Translations under genes and position numbers: made by a program
Assembly: GCA_032164245.1 (NCBI GenBank)
Contig: JAVMKO010000006.1
Span: 449,001-513,000, forward strand
Origin: Sternotherus odoratus
Taxonomy: Eukaryota > Chordata > Testudines > Kinosternidae
DNA length: 64,000 bases
Direction of reading: 5' to 3'
Part shown: piece by piece, positions 34,221 to 44,535 of the stretch
How positions within the stretch are numbered: the stretch's first letter is position 1
Layout of the letters: every line of letters begins with the position of its first letter
The notes under the pieces: model-generated
The model's database searches: none
What the model was told of the DNA's origin: nothing
The model's input: the letters and a program-made list of their open reading frames with translations, nothing else

Positions 34221-34489
34221 AATTTGGTGCGTAAGATTACTTCATCGGAGAAATATTCATGGTACGATCGTGGTGAAATACAGTCCCCCTCTACGTCTAC
34301 CTAAAGTTTTGTATGAGTTCTGTCACTGAAGAATAATTGTTAGCTCAAGTCAATATGTTCATGTAATAAAACTTTTTTTATCGTCTTACTTTTTCATGAA
34401 TACAGAATATTACATAACCCCGTCCCGTTTTTGCCATCCCAATGTCCCGTTTTTGTCTCAAGGAAATATGGTCAGCCTATCCATCATCC

Positions 34490-36695
34490 AACATACACAA
34501 TTCAAAACAATTCACCATCTTTATACACTAGGCAGCAAATCTGCTAGAAGCTGAGGTCAAGCTAAGAGAAAACATATGTACCAATGGGTCACATCCTGCT
34601 AATGGGGACAAATACACAGGTGTGTGGGTGTGTGATGTTCTGAGTAGATTATTACCTTGTGCATTGCTGACAGAAATGAGTGTCAGGTTGCCGGCTTTGC
34701 AGCACACTCCGCTATTAACCCAGGAGACTCTGTGGTTGCTTTTCAAGCCCAGTCTCTTGGCGAGTGATGTCCAGACGCCAGCCCAGGGGTGTTCACCCTC
34801 ATGGTAGGGCTGCCTTGCACCACTGCACCCCTGAGGGGCTCCCCTGGGGCAGGCAACTGGCCCATGCCACTGCAGCTTGGAGAAGAGACCTGCAGGGAGA
34901 GGCTGTTAAACAAATCCAATTTGGGGGATTGCTCTGGCCAGCTGCAGGCCCCAGGCGGAGCAGATGTGCAGAGTTCCCCGCCCGGACACTGGGCACCTTG
35001 ATCTCCGGGCAGGTGCTGAACCACCATACCCTGAGTTCTCTTGATAAAAATGCAGAAACAGGTAAAAAGCTGAGCGGGGCGGAGAGAAAGCCAGGCAGCT
35101 GGGCTGTGTCTGCTAGTTACCTTCCCATTCTGTTCCGTAGGAGCAAAGAACCCCGCGAGGCCTCTCTGATTACCTTTTCACAATGCCTGCTGCTGAGCAG
35201 ATCTGCTCCCGTGCTCCGAAGGGGCCTTCCGGGCGGAAGCTGGGCTAATGAATTGCTCCAGCCCGCTCTCTGGGAGCCATGCTGAGGAGGGTGGTTGTGG
35301 TGTGCTGGGTGTTCCCCCCGCAGGGAGCCAGTGAAAATCCCCACGCTGGGACTCCAGGTTCCCAGGCAAAGTGCATCGCTGGGATCCATTAATCCTCAAA
35401 GCCACAGGCTGGCACGGGGTTATGACAGGGTGGGTAGTAGCTCTGCTCTTGCTGTGCACCATCAGCCATGCCCAGTGGAGTCCCCTCACCTTTACTCCAC
35501 TCCCCGGCAGGAGCACCGGGAGGGGGCTGGGACTGCAGGCAGAAGATGTGGGGAGGGGGCCGGTCCAGGGCCCCACAAAACCATAATCTGCCTCTGCACA
35601 GGGTGTGCCCCGGCGCGCTGTCATAGTTACACTAGCCAGCAGGTTGGCGGCCACAACTTGGTGGCCCTGCCTCCAGCTGAAGGGCGGGGGCATGTATTGA
35701 CCCCGGGGACCTTGTTCACCTCCCTACATTACTACCTGTGCTGCAGGCAACCAAGGAGGACGTCAATGGGCATCTCACACTCCCTTAATCCTTGTGCCGC
35801 CATGGCCGGCAGGCCCCAGTTTGACCCAAAGGGTTGGCAGCATCAATAATGGGGGGTTCTGCGTGTTGAGGGGTGAATGTTTGACTCCCCTGACTGTCAT
35901 CCCCAGCCTTACAGCAGCAGCAGCCCCAGAAACCCAGCCATTGTCTTGTAACTTGCTCCTAGCTGCTGATCGTCAAGGGATCCTGCTCAGGAGGCTGGCT
36001 GGATGTTTAGATATTTTATTTGTTTGTTATATTACAATACAGGAACAATAATCTCCATCAATCTATAGAAAAGAGCAATTCCAATACTAGCATCCCTGTG
36101 CACGCTACACTGAACAGAGAAGAACTTGCTGGTTTACTCAGTACATAAAAGGGAACATAAAGCAAAAACCTTTCCAGTGACAGTCATTATTAAGTGAATA
36201 TGAAAAGGAGGGAACTCTCCTCTCAGACATCGAAGGAGGCAGATCGGTTTTCTATAGAAGCATCGGGATTCTCCCTCACTGAAGGTGACTTTTTCCAAGA
36301 GTGTATTGGAGTTCCAGTAATTCATCTTGCCAGGCACTTGTATGCAGGAGAAAAAGCAATTTCCAAGACTGAGTAGTAATTTCTTTCCCCTTACTGATGC
36401 TCAGACTATCCATTTTCAAAATTCTCACAGACACACACATCAGACGATGGGGGCATGTTGAAAAGGCTGATTTCCATACTTGTATGTGTTCATCAAGCAG
36501 CAGCGAGACATGTCTAGGCACCCGCAGGGACCTAAAGTGACTCCTACAGTTCTCTGACAACCTCTCGGCAGCAAATGTCTTGCAGCAAACCTGTCCTTGG
36601 CCTCTTGCTCCCTCCTCCACATTCCCATCTGCTGCCACAGCTGAGTGGTCTCTCTCCAAACTGCTTCAAACATTCAGAGCAGCAAGTCACCGTTT
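34490..36695. other. Unassigned, partly G+C-rich sequence
   Basis: No recognisable gene. 34750-35800 is G+C-rich with long overlapping open frames on both strands (up to 184 codons) that have no domain or consistent coding bias. They are treated as chance. Confidence 0.45.
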
Positions 36696-36703
36696 CCATA
36701 GAC

Positions 36704-36900
36704 AGATCGATTCAGAGATTCCAAAGCCAGAAGGGACAAGTGTGATCGTCTAGTCTGCCCTCCTGAATAGGACTGGCCAGAGAAGTTCCTCAAAATAATT
36801 CCCAGTGCAGGAAAAACATCCAATCTTGATTAGAAATTGACAGTGATGGAGAATCCGCCACCACTCTTGGGAAATTCTTCCAATGCATTACCATCATTGT
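36704..36900 (-). repeat. CR1 LINE fragment, left half of a split copy
   Basis: The inverted CR1 3' region (ATTCAGAGATTCCAAAGCC, then 'cagtgatggagaatccgcc') breaks off at about 36900 and resumes near 38006 with 'tttaaaaaattacaccttat'. An LTR-type element lies between. Confidence 0.8.
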
Positions 36901-37890
36901 TGTTGCCTGATTTCGGAGGTTAATATTATTAATTTGGATAGTATGGGTTATAGGCTCACCAATTCATCTGATCCGAAGATAATAAGGTTCTTGTCCCAGA
37001 ATCAGGCTACACATAATGTGCACAGGACCCTTGGGGGTATGACAGGATGCTCACAGGGAGACCAACATAGTTTTAAAGACTTTTATTGAGATAAAAATAA
37101 TTATAATCAAATAGTAATCAAAAGGTAAAATAATCAGAGTTACAAATGCAAAACTATTATTCTAAAGCTCCATATGGTATAATATCCTATAAAGCTTTTG
37201 ATTAATATACTCACACCCTTCCTTGGTGACAAGAGACGAAGGACCAGCTTCGCCTCGGGTTCCTCCATTCTTGAGTGGGAGGTGCAGAGCTTCGAAGAAA
37301 CTGGAGAGCTAAGAGCAATTGAAGCTAACCTAGAATTTCACTGAACTAACTGATTTAAACCCTAAAATTAAACTAATAGACTAATACAGATAGATGCTAG
37401 GAGTTTAGATTCTTAGATGCTTAGATTTCTTGATTAGATTAGACTAGATTTCTTGACATGGTGTATCAACCCTCTTATAGGGCCTGGGTACTTGAGCCCT
37501 CCTTCTATGTCCAAACTTAGTTTTCTCGCCCACCAAAAGTTGGGGTACACTTACTCCATGGGCTGGTATGTTTGTGTGTATTGACGGCATATACATACAT
37601 ATTAATGACATTAGATCATTCTTACATTTATTTTTGTCCTTTTGGCTTTTTTTGGTTCTTTCCTTGGGGTGTACCTGGACATGGGCATGAACTTCAGAAC
37701 GACCCCCATGACCCCCTGCTTCAATGCATCTTTTATCTATCTAAGGAAAAGGTCACTAGCATATATGGACTTTCTGCTTTAACTTATCACTATCTATCTA
37801 AGTGAAAGGTCCCAGACATATGTATGCTAACTTTGCCTTAGCTTAACATACAGGATATAGCCTGTAGGTCTCTTGCGTTACACCCAAACT
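36901..37890 (-). mobile_element. LTR, family shared with 55.26 kb, inserted in CR1
   Basis: Read on the minus strand it starts TGTAACGCAAGAGACC (ending near 37885) and carries AATAAA (the plus strand reads TTTATT near 37080). It shares blocks with the LTR at 55259-56067: 'aatcaggctacacata', 'ggtgacaagagacgaagga' and 'ggttaatattatt'. Exact ends and a target duplication could not be fixed. 37891-38005 is AT-rich and may belong to it. Confidence 0.65.
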
Positions 37891-38005
37891 CCTTTAATAT
37901 AAATCTATAAACCTATTATAATAAAACAGTCAAAGCCATAAGAAAATAAGAAACGTATAACAAAAGATATATATAGGCAAGCAAGCAAGCTAGCCTTATA
38001 GGCTA

Positions 38006-38985
38006 TGCTGTTTAAAAAATTACACCTTATTTCCAATCTGAATTTATCTAGCTTCAACTTTGAACCATTGGATCATGTTAGACCTTTCTCTGCCAGATTG
38101 AAGAGCCCATTATTAAATATGTGTTCCCTATGTAGGTTCTTCCAGACTGTGATCATATCACATCGCTCCCTTCTCTTTGTAAAGTTAAATATATAGAGCT
38201 ATTTGAGTCTATTACTTTAAGGTGTGTATTCAAATTCTTTAATCATTCATGGGGCTCTTCTCTGAAGGCTCTTCAATTTGTCAATATCTTTCTTGAATTA
38301 TGGGCATCAGAACTGGACATAACATTCTAGTAGCTGTTGGACCAGTCCCAACTATAGAAGCAAAACAACCTCTTTACTCATGCTTGAGATTCCCTTTTTT
38401 TATGCATTCAAGCTTTGCATTAGAACGTTTGGCCACAACCTCGCCCTGGGAGCTCATGTTCAGCTGATTACCCACCATGAGCCCCGAGTCTTTTTCAGAG
38501 TCGCCGCTTCCCCCCAATCCTATAAGTATGGTTTATATTCTTGGTTGCTAGATACATGCATTTACATTTAGCAGTATTATAATGCACATTGTTTGTTTGT
38601 GCCCAGTTTACCAAACGACCCAGGTCCCTCTGTTTCAGTGATATGTTCTCTTTATTATTCACCACTCCACCAATTTTTGTCATCTGCAGACTTTATCGGT
38701 GATTATTTTATGTGTTCTTGCAGGTCACTGATAAAAATGTGAAATAGTGCAGGGCCAAGAACCAATCTCTGCAGGATGCCACTAAAAAGTTCCAGTGTAT
38801 AGTTACATTTTGAGACCTATCATTTAGCCAGTTTTTAATCAATTTAATATGCACCATGTTAATTTTATATAATTCTAATTTTTAAATAAATTGTTGTGTG
38901 GTACCAAGTCAAAAGACTTACGGCGTTGAAGTATATTATATTAACATTCTTATTTTCATCAGTTGAACTTGATACCTCTTTTGGG
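38006..38985 (-). repeat. CR1 LINE, right half of the split copy, ORF2 region
   Basis: It continues the inverted CR1 after the LTR: 'ctgaatttatctagcttcaac', 'ttgaagagcccattatt', then sequence whose minus strand passes through the region downstream of and around the polymerase active site ('gtcatctgcagactttat', 'accaatttttg'). It is old, with many indels. It ends near 38985, against gypsy sequence. Confidence 0.75.
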
Positions 38986-38999
38986 AAGTGTTATGATTT

Positions 39000-39370
39000 G
39001 CTCATTCAGTACCATGTGCAGAACATATAGGGCAGGATAAGACCTTCAGGTGAATGATGACTAGGTTCTACTGGCCCACTGTGCACAAAGATGGTAAATA
39101 CTACTGTACATCATGCCCCGAGTGTCAATTGGCTGGGCCCAGGAGAACCTCAAAAGCTCCCCTAATTCCACTACCTAAAGTGAGTTTATCATTTGAAAGA
39201 ATAGAGATGGAGCTAGTGGAAGTGTGATAGGGTGATAGGGGACCAGCATATCCTGGAGAGAAGTGTGATAGGGTTCCAGCATATCCTGGCGATCCTAGAC
39301 TACACAAGCCACTATCCCAAGGCCATCCCTCCCCCACTTCAATGATTGTGGTGACCACTGTAAATTACAC
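39000..39370 (+). pseudogene. Gypsy-type integrase remnant, left part
   Basis: The plus strand encodes the end of the integrase zinc-binding domain and the start of the catalytic core. HIGQDKTFR and a stop codon are followed by MMTRFYWPTVHKDGKYYCTS and CPECQLAGPRRTSK, giving the H...C..C pattern. Then come LPKVSLSFERIEMELV and HILVILDYTSHYPKAIPPP, with the first catalytic Asp present. A short local duplication sits between these blocks ('agtgtgatagggt' twice). The frame runs straight into the LTR at 39371 and resumes at 40447. It is an LTR-retrotransposon enzyme remnant, not functional. Confidence 0.85.
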
Positions 39371-40446
39371 TGTCACGGTACTGAAATAGTTTGGTACCGT
39401 GTAGATCAATGGGTGCACGAAATACTATGTGAAGGGGGTCATAACAGGTGTCTTATGTATGTATCTATTCCATATGTGTGTATCTATTCCATATGTGTGT
39501 ATCTATTTTGTAACTAAAGTTAAAGGTGCCTGTACTTCAAGATTAGGCTTGGCTCCTGTAAAGGCTCAGACACGCTGGGGCTACCTGATGGCCCATTAAG
39601 GAACATCAACCACACAATGGACTTTGTATATGCCTGTCCACACCCAAGCTGCTCTAGGAATGTCACTGCCTGGTCAGAAACTGAATCCTGGAGAAGTCTG
39701 GTGATTGGACCTTGTGACTGTAAACTTCCATTTTGCAACCGGACTCTGCAAAAGAAGGAGGAGGGTCTTGGTCCAGAAGACAGAGTCTATAAAAGCTGGA
39801 AGAAGCATTCTCCATTTGGTCTTTCACCTCCAGTCTTCAGCCTGCCTTGTTTCCAGCTTTGGATGGAACTTTGCTACTCAGGGAACTCTGGACAATGGTA
39901 CTGACCCATCCCCCAAATGGGATGCATCCAAAGACTTTGATTTGAACCTGCAGTTTATTCTACCTTTGCTGCAAGCCTGAGCTAAGAGATGTGCCATTAC
40001 TGCATGTAATTGATTTCTTTTAACCATTCTTAACCCTTGCCTATACCTTTTTCCTTTTATAATAAACCTTTAGATTTTAGATTCTAAAGGATTGGCTACA
40101 GCGTGATTTGTGGTAAGATCTGATTTGCATATTGACCTGGGTCTGGGGCCTGATTCTTTGGAATTGGGGAGAACCATTTTCTTTATTTGGGGTATTGGTT
40201 TTCATAACCATTGATCCCCAGGACAGGTGGCTGCTGGTGGTGATACTGGGAATCTGGAGTGTCTAAGGGAATTGCTTGTGTTACTTGTGGTTAGCCAGTG
40301 GGGTGAGACCAAAGTCTTTTCTGTTTAGCTGGTTTGGTGACTTAGTGTGAAGAAACCCCAGCTTTGGGCTGTAGATGCCCTTTTGGAAGCAATCTGTCCT
40401 GATCTGACACTCACAGTTAGATCCCACCAGGAACAGCACCGTCACA
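39371..40446 (+). mobile_element. Solo LTR, 1,076 bp, inserted in gypsy integrase
   Basis: The ends are TGTCACGGTA and ACCGTCACA, a short inverted repeat starting TG and ending CA. Flanks are TACAC (39366-39370) and GACAC (40447-40451), a 5-bp duplication with one change. Removing the LTR restores the integrase frame (TVNYT-MELFTQ). Promoter and end signals are in order: TATAAAAG at 39788-39795 and AATAAA at 40061-40066. No internal region or second copy adjoins, so it is a solo LTR left by recombination. The fragment at 1.6-2.55 kb is the same family. Confidence 0.88.
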
Positions 40447-40780
40447 GACACTATGGAGTTGTTCACTCAAGGTGGGATACCAAAAGAGATGCTGACCAAT
40501 CAAGGAACTACTTTTATGTCATGTTTGATGAAGGAACTATGAGATCTGTTAAAGATGGTGACATGAAATATTTTAGTTTCCCACCCCTGAGCAGAACAAT
40601 TAGTTGAAGAATTCAATTGGATGCTGAGAGAGATGTTGAAGAAGTTCATAGTATCAGATCTTCATCATTTGAACTAGTTATTGCCATGGCTGTTAAAGAG
40701 GTTCTGCAGGTGTCCACAGGACTGTCCCCATTTGAACTGCTATATGCATCTTTCAGGACATTTAATCACCCCTCTGATCT
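40447..40780 (+). pseudogene. Gypsy-type integrase remnant, right part
   Basis: It continues the interrupted integrase: MELFTQGGIPKEMLTNQGTT then FMSCLMKEL. The usual second catalytic Asp position reads Asn (LTNQG in place of LTDQG). Further on, VKEVLQVSTGLSPFELLYA matches the C-terminal region seen in gypsy elements. Frameshifts separate these blocks. It ends against a minus-strand gypsy element, so the two are convergent. Confidence 0.8.
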
Positions 40781-40784
40781 TCTC

Positions 40785-42360
40785 AGTATCAGCCTTTCAT
40801 TAGTGTCTGAGTTGTTCTCTTGTTCCTCAACAGTTTGTCCTTTGTGCTTTGATGAGAAACGATCAGTCAGATGGGAAATGCCAGAGTCCACTCCACTGTC
40901 ACTGTGTTGGAACTTGTAATCCCTTCGATTACGCTGAAATGTGTCCCCCTGGTCTGGCTGGACGACATAAGACCTTGGATGAAACTGTTCTTTAATGGTA
41001 CCCCTTTGCCCCAGGTATTAGAGGTGTGATTCCTCAGGCAAATTCTAGCACCTGGGTTAAGAGATGGGCAATCATGCACCCTTTTGTCAAAATACTATTT
41101 CTGATTCCACTTCTGATTTTTCCCCTGTGTGGTTTCATTGTTATGATATTTCAGCAAGTTATCAGTAATTGGTAAATAGGATTTGATCCTTCGTCTCATT
41201 AACAGCTGAGCTGGAGAAAAGCCATTCTCCAGAGGTGTACTTTGGTAAACCAGTAATGTTTTATACAAATCACCCCCACTATCAATCGTCTTCTTCATAA
41301 GGTTCTTTACTGTGCGTATAGACTCTTCCACAAGTCCATCTGATTGGCTGTCATTTGGGCTTGATGTTTTGTTATGAAATTGCCTAAAATCTGCACTGAT
41401 AAATTGTGGCCCATTATGGCTAAAGACTTCATTTGGAATTCCATGTTTGGAGAAGATTCCCTTCGTGCCGGCTATCCCTGACTTACTAGTAGTACTGTGT
41501 AGTGTACACATTTCTGGATATAGAGAATAATAACCTGCGACTATTGAATAATTATTTGACTGGCAGATACATAAATCAGTGTCTACCTTCCCAGGAAGCC
41601 CTTGTGGGACTGGATGCACTTGAACTTTCTGCACTTGGGATCTGCAGCATTTTGCAAAATCAGTATTTCCTCCACATTTCTGCCAGACTTTCCCAAAGGC
41701 AAATCACTGTTTGGGGCCAGGCTGTGAGTCACACATTCCACGTGACCAGTCTTCCACCTAGCAGTGCTGTTCATAACAAGTGATTCCACTCTTTGGTTTG
41801 ACCAGTTCTGGCTATATTCTTTTGTAGTCAGGCAGGGGCGGCTCTAAGATTTTTGCCCCCCAAGCGCAGGACTCAACATGGATAATCCTTTCTGGTGAAT
41901 TCAGCTCTTTGGCTTGTGTTTTCACAGTTTCTGTTATCCTGCACACCTGGAAAGCTTTTTTCTAAAGTGAAGTCTCCTTCATGGAGCAGTCTATCTCTGA
42001 ACACATTGTCTTTAATGCCACAAATGATTCTGTCTCTGACCAGAGACTCTGTCACTTCACTCAAGTTGCAGGTTTTACTGAGGTTCCTTAATTCTGTGAC
42101 ATATTGCTCTATGCTATCACCAGTTTTTTCATGCATGTAAAAAATGTCTCTCTCTCAAATGTTTTGTTCCTTTTTGGCATGCGATGTTCCTCAAATTTAG
42201 TCAATATTTTACTTAACTTCATGTTTTTACCTTCTTCAAACTTAAAGTTGTTATAAATATCCAATGCTTCCTCCCCAACAACATTCAAAAGTATTGATGA
42301 TTTCACTTTATTATTTCTCTCAGCCCCTATACCTGCTAAATACAATTAAAATCTTTGGCT
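40785..42360 (-). pseudogene. Gypsy retrotransposon body: gag and integrase, middle deleted
   Basis: On the minus strand, gag comes first (42345 to 41873; EEALDIYNNFKFEEGK, then SIEQYVTELRNLSKTCN), split by a frameshift near 42130. Next, without protease or reverse transcriptase, comes integrase (41789 to 41095): IFSKHGIPNEVFSHNGPQFI, a QSDGLVEESIRTVKNLMKK block and GFSPAQLLMRRRIKSYLP. The last part has KYYFDKR and NHTSNTW blocks, and an RSYVVQPDQGDTFQRNRRD stretch typical of the pol end. The second catalytic Asp is His (SHNGPQF), while the Glu is kept. About 2 kb of pol is missing, so this copy cannot act alone. Confidence 0.85.
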
Positions 42361-42604
42361 GAATTTTTTCTAGTTCCCTGCAACATTGCCTGAGAACTGA
42401 AGACTGGATGGAGGTTGCAACACACCCATTGTTGGCATTTTTCCCCATCTCACACTAGTCAAGCTACTGTTGTGCTCACCAAATACACGCAAAAGCCTCT
42501 GTCTGGTGTTCCAAATGCTTCCCTGGTGCTTGGCTTTATCTCTGCTTTCAATTGCAAACACAGGAGTTAACTTCAAAATGGCTGCAGTTTTCTTCTTATT
42601 CTGT

Positions 42605-42617
42605 GCTTCTGACACCA
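42605..42617 (-). promoter_or_regulatory. Primer-binding site of the minus-strand gypsy element
   Basis: The minus strand reads TGGTGTCAGAAGC directly after the LTR end (TTCCA). TGG plus TGTCAGAAG is complementary to the 3' end, with CCA, of tRNA-Leu. It differs at one of the first 12 positions from the tRNA-Leu(CAA) gene in this window. It marks where tRNA would prime minus-strand synthesis. Confidence 0.8.
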
Positions 42618-42837
42618 TGGAACGATCCTGGGGTTCATTAAATAACAAACTAAATGAATGACAAAGGAATAAAACTTTAATAAATCAAACTGGAGAGCTT
42701 CTCTGGTGAACTGCTGCACACAGACAGGCAGTGTTCCCAATCCTTGTCTCAGGGGCTCATATCCAAATTCCTATGTTCTGAATACTGTCCCTTAGGAGGG
42801 AGCCTCTCTAAATTATAATCTTCTACAAACACATGTC
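42618..42837 (-). mobile_element. LTR of the minus-strand gypsy element
   Basis: It lies immediately upstream of the primer-binding site on the minus strand and ends GATCGTTCCA. An ATTAAA signal (minus strand) lies near 42680. The 5' end is uncertain because a MITE-like sequence starts at about 42838. No partner LTR is visible on the left side. Confidence 0.65.
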
Positions 42838-43012
42838 TAGAGCAGGGTTCCGCAAGCTTTGGCCAGCACATTACTCGGCCTGCTGCGAACCACAGCCAGT
42901 GGGAGCCGCGATCGGCCGAACCTGCGGACGTGGCAGGTAAACAAACTGGCCTGGCCCGCCAGGGGGCTTTCCCTGACAGGCCACGTGCCAAAGATTTGTG
43001 ACTCCCACTCTA
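42838..43012. mobile_element. MITE-like element, hAT type
   Basis: The ends are TAGAGCAGGGTTCCGCAAGC and the inverse of TAGAGTGGGAGTCACAAATC, each followed by CTTTGG, an imperfect terminal inverted repeat. The inside is G+C-rich with 'cctgcggacgtggcaggtaaac' and 'cccgccagggggctttccc', which I recognise as a repeated turtle DNA element. No clean duplication was found. Confidence 0.65.
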
Positions 43013-44237
43013 TAGCATCCATTGTTAGACTTGATGTTGTCTCTTCTACGGGACTTGAAGTGAACTCAAGACAGTGAAAATGAATGGATTTAACATTATT
43101 AATAAACAGCCTTTGTCTCATTTTTGTTTCCAGAATGCGGCTCTCAGGAATGTGGAAAAGGAGAACAGGTGGAGTTTATTTTAGTTTCCTTTTAGAAACA
43201 CTAATTTGTTTTAAGGAGAAGCCGGCAGGAGCTTCCCCTAGAAAGCAGCCCCTAGGCCAGTCACAAGACGTAAATAACACCACTGAGATTCTCACTTTGC
43301 TCTGTTCTGTTGCCATGCAGCAGAGCTGTGTTCATGTCACTGCAGCACATTATACATTTTAATCCAGAGACCTTAGATATTGAGAATTAAAACTGGCTTC
43401 AGTCATTCGCCCTCTTATTTATAGTTCAACATTTTAATATAAAATAGGAACCATACAAGGATTTAATTTTCAAAACTGTTCACAATGACACTGTGCAAAT
43501 TGTCAATCACCATCTATCGCTCATGGTCCATAGCTGTTCGTTAGGACTTCTAAGACACTGTGAGCCAAATTCATTAATGTTATAAAGACTGTTTAATTTG
43601 TGAGCATTAGCTCAGCTGAATTGGGGCTTTTTTTTCTACCTGAAACATCTGCCAGGAAAACACGTCATGTTACTGTTAAAAGAAAGTTGAAATATCAATT
43701 TATTTTACAATGTCTGGTGTCAGATGATGATGAATGACCTTTATAACTAGAAGAGAAACCTTGATTTTTATTTTATTAAAAGAACTCCTGTTAAATCTCA
43801 ACAAGGTTTGTACAGCTCCTCCACTGTTAAAAAAATGATTGACTTTACATAGCGATAGTGTGGTACAAAGGCTTTATCAGCATGAGAGTTGGGTGGGCAT
43901 GTTAGGCAGTAATATGCTCTGGAGCAATTACTAGTAATTATAATATATTATCATATTATCGCATGGTAATTATCATGTAAAGGTTATAAGTCTGCTCCAC
44001 AATAACAGAGCAAAGTCCTCATTTACTTTTAAACATTAATTCAATATTATGGCACAGTTCCGAATCTAGGAAGCAGACAGATGAATTCCCTACGTATTAC
44101 AGTCACTGTCCTCACAAACATTTATGAAGGATCTGAAATCCAGGACCTGGAAGGAGAATTTATGAAGGTGTTCCTGGCAGTGTAATTCCGAGTTTGAGAG
44201 TCTGACTTCATGGGAGATTTACTCTTTGTGAACAACA
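43013..44237. other. Unassigned AT-rich sequence, possible conserved element
   Basis: No recognisable gene. 43370-44060 is repeat-free AT-rich sequence with homeodomain-type cores (TACTAGTAATTATAA, GGTAATTATCATG). It could be regulatory, but conservation cannot be judged here. Confidence 0.35.
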
Positions 44238-44245
44238 TCCGAAGG

Positions 44246-44527
44246 CAGTGGTTTTTAAACTGTGGGTCAGGATCCCAAGGGGTTCACAACCTTATTTTAA
44301 TGGGGTCGCCAGGGCTCAGAGCCTGAGCCCCACTGCTCCAGGCTGAAGCTGAAACCTGAGGGTTTCTGCCTGGGGTAGCAGGGCTTGGGCTCTGGTCCCC
44401 CCACCTGCCCAGGGTGGCGGGATTCGGGGTCCAGCTCTGCCATGCCCCATCCCCCTCCACTCAGCGTCATGTAATATTTTTTCTTGTCTGAAGCGGATTG
44501 CAGTGCAATGACGTTTGAGAACCGGTA
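44246..44527. mobile_element. Non-autonomous hAT MITE, 282 bp
   Basis: It starts CAGTGGTTTTTAAACTGTGG, and the inverted right end reads TACCGGTTCTCAAACG. Flanks TCCGAAGG and TCCTCAGG agree at six of eight positions, consistent with an aged 8-bp duplication. The inside is G+C-rich and non-coding. Confidence 0.78.
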
Positions 44528-44535
44528 TCCTCAGG

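Larger units (their letters stand above)
31851..34479 (+). mobile_element. hAT DNA transposon, 2.63 kb, TAGGSTGACCA ends
   Basis: An exact 8-bp duplication, TCCATCAT (31843-31850 and 34480-34487), flanks the element. The left end TAGGCTGACCATACGTACC and the inverted right end TAGGCTGACCATATTTCC match over 13 bases. Both are followed by copies of GTCCCGTTTTT. Inside are a G+C-rich left segment (31980-32110), a perfect 14-bp hairpin and a transposase C-terminal remnant near the right end. Most transposase coding is lost. A terminal fragment of a related family lies at 48.25-48.35 kb. Confidence 0.92.

Noticed and set aside
34764..35849. Overlapping open frames of 170-184 codons on both strands
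   Set aside because: The region is G+C-rich, the frames overlap in opposite directions, and no protein family is recognisable.
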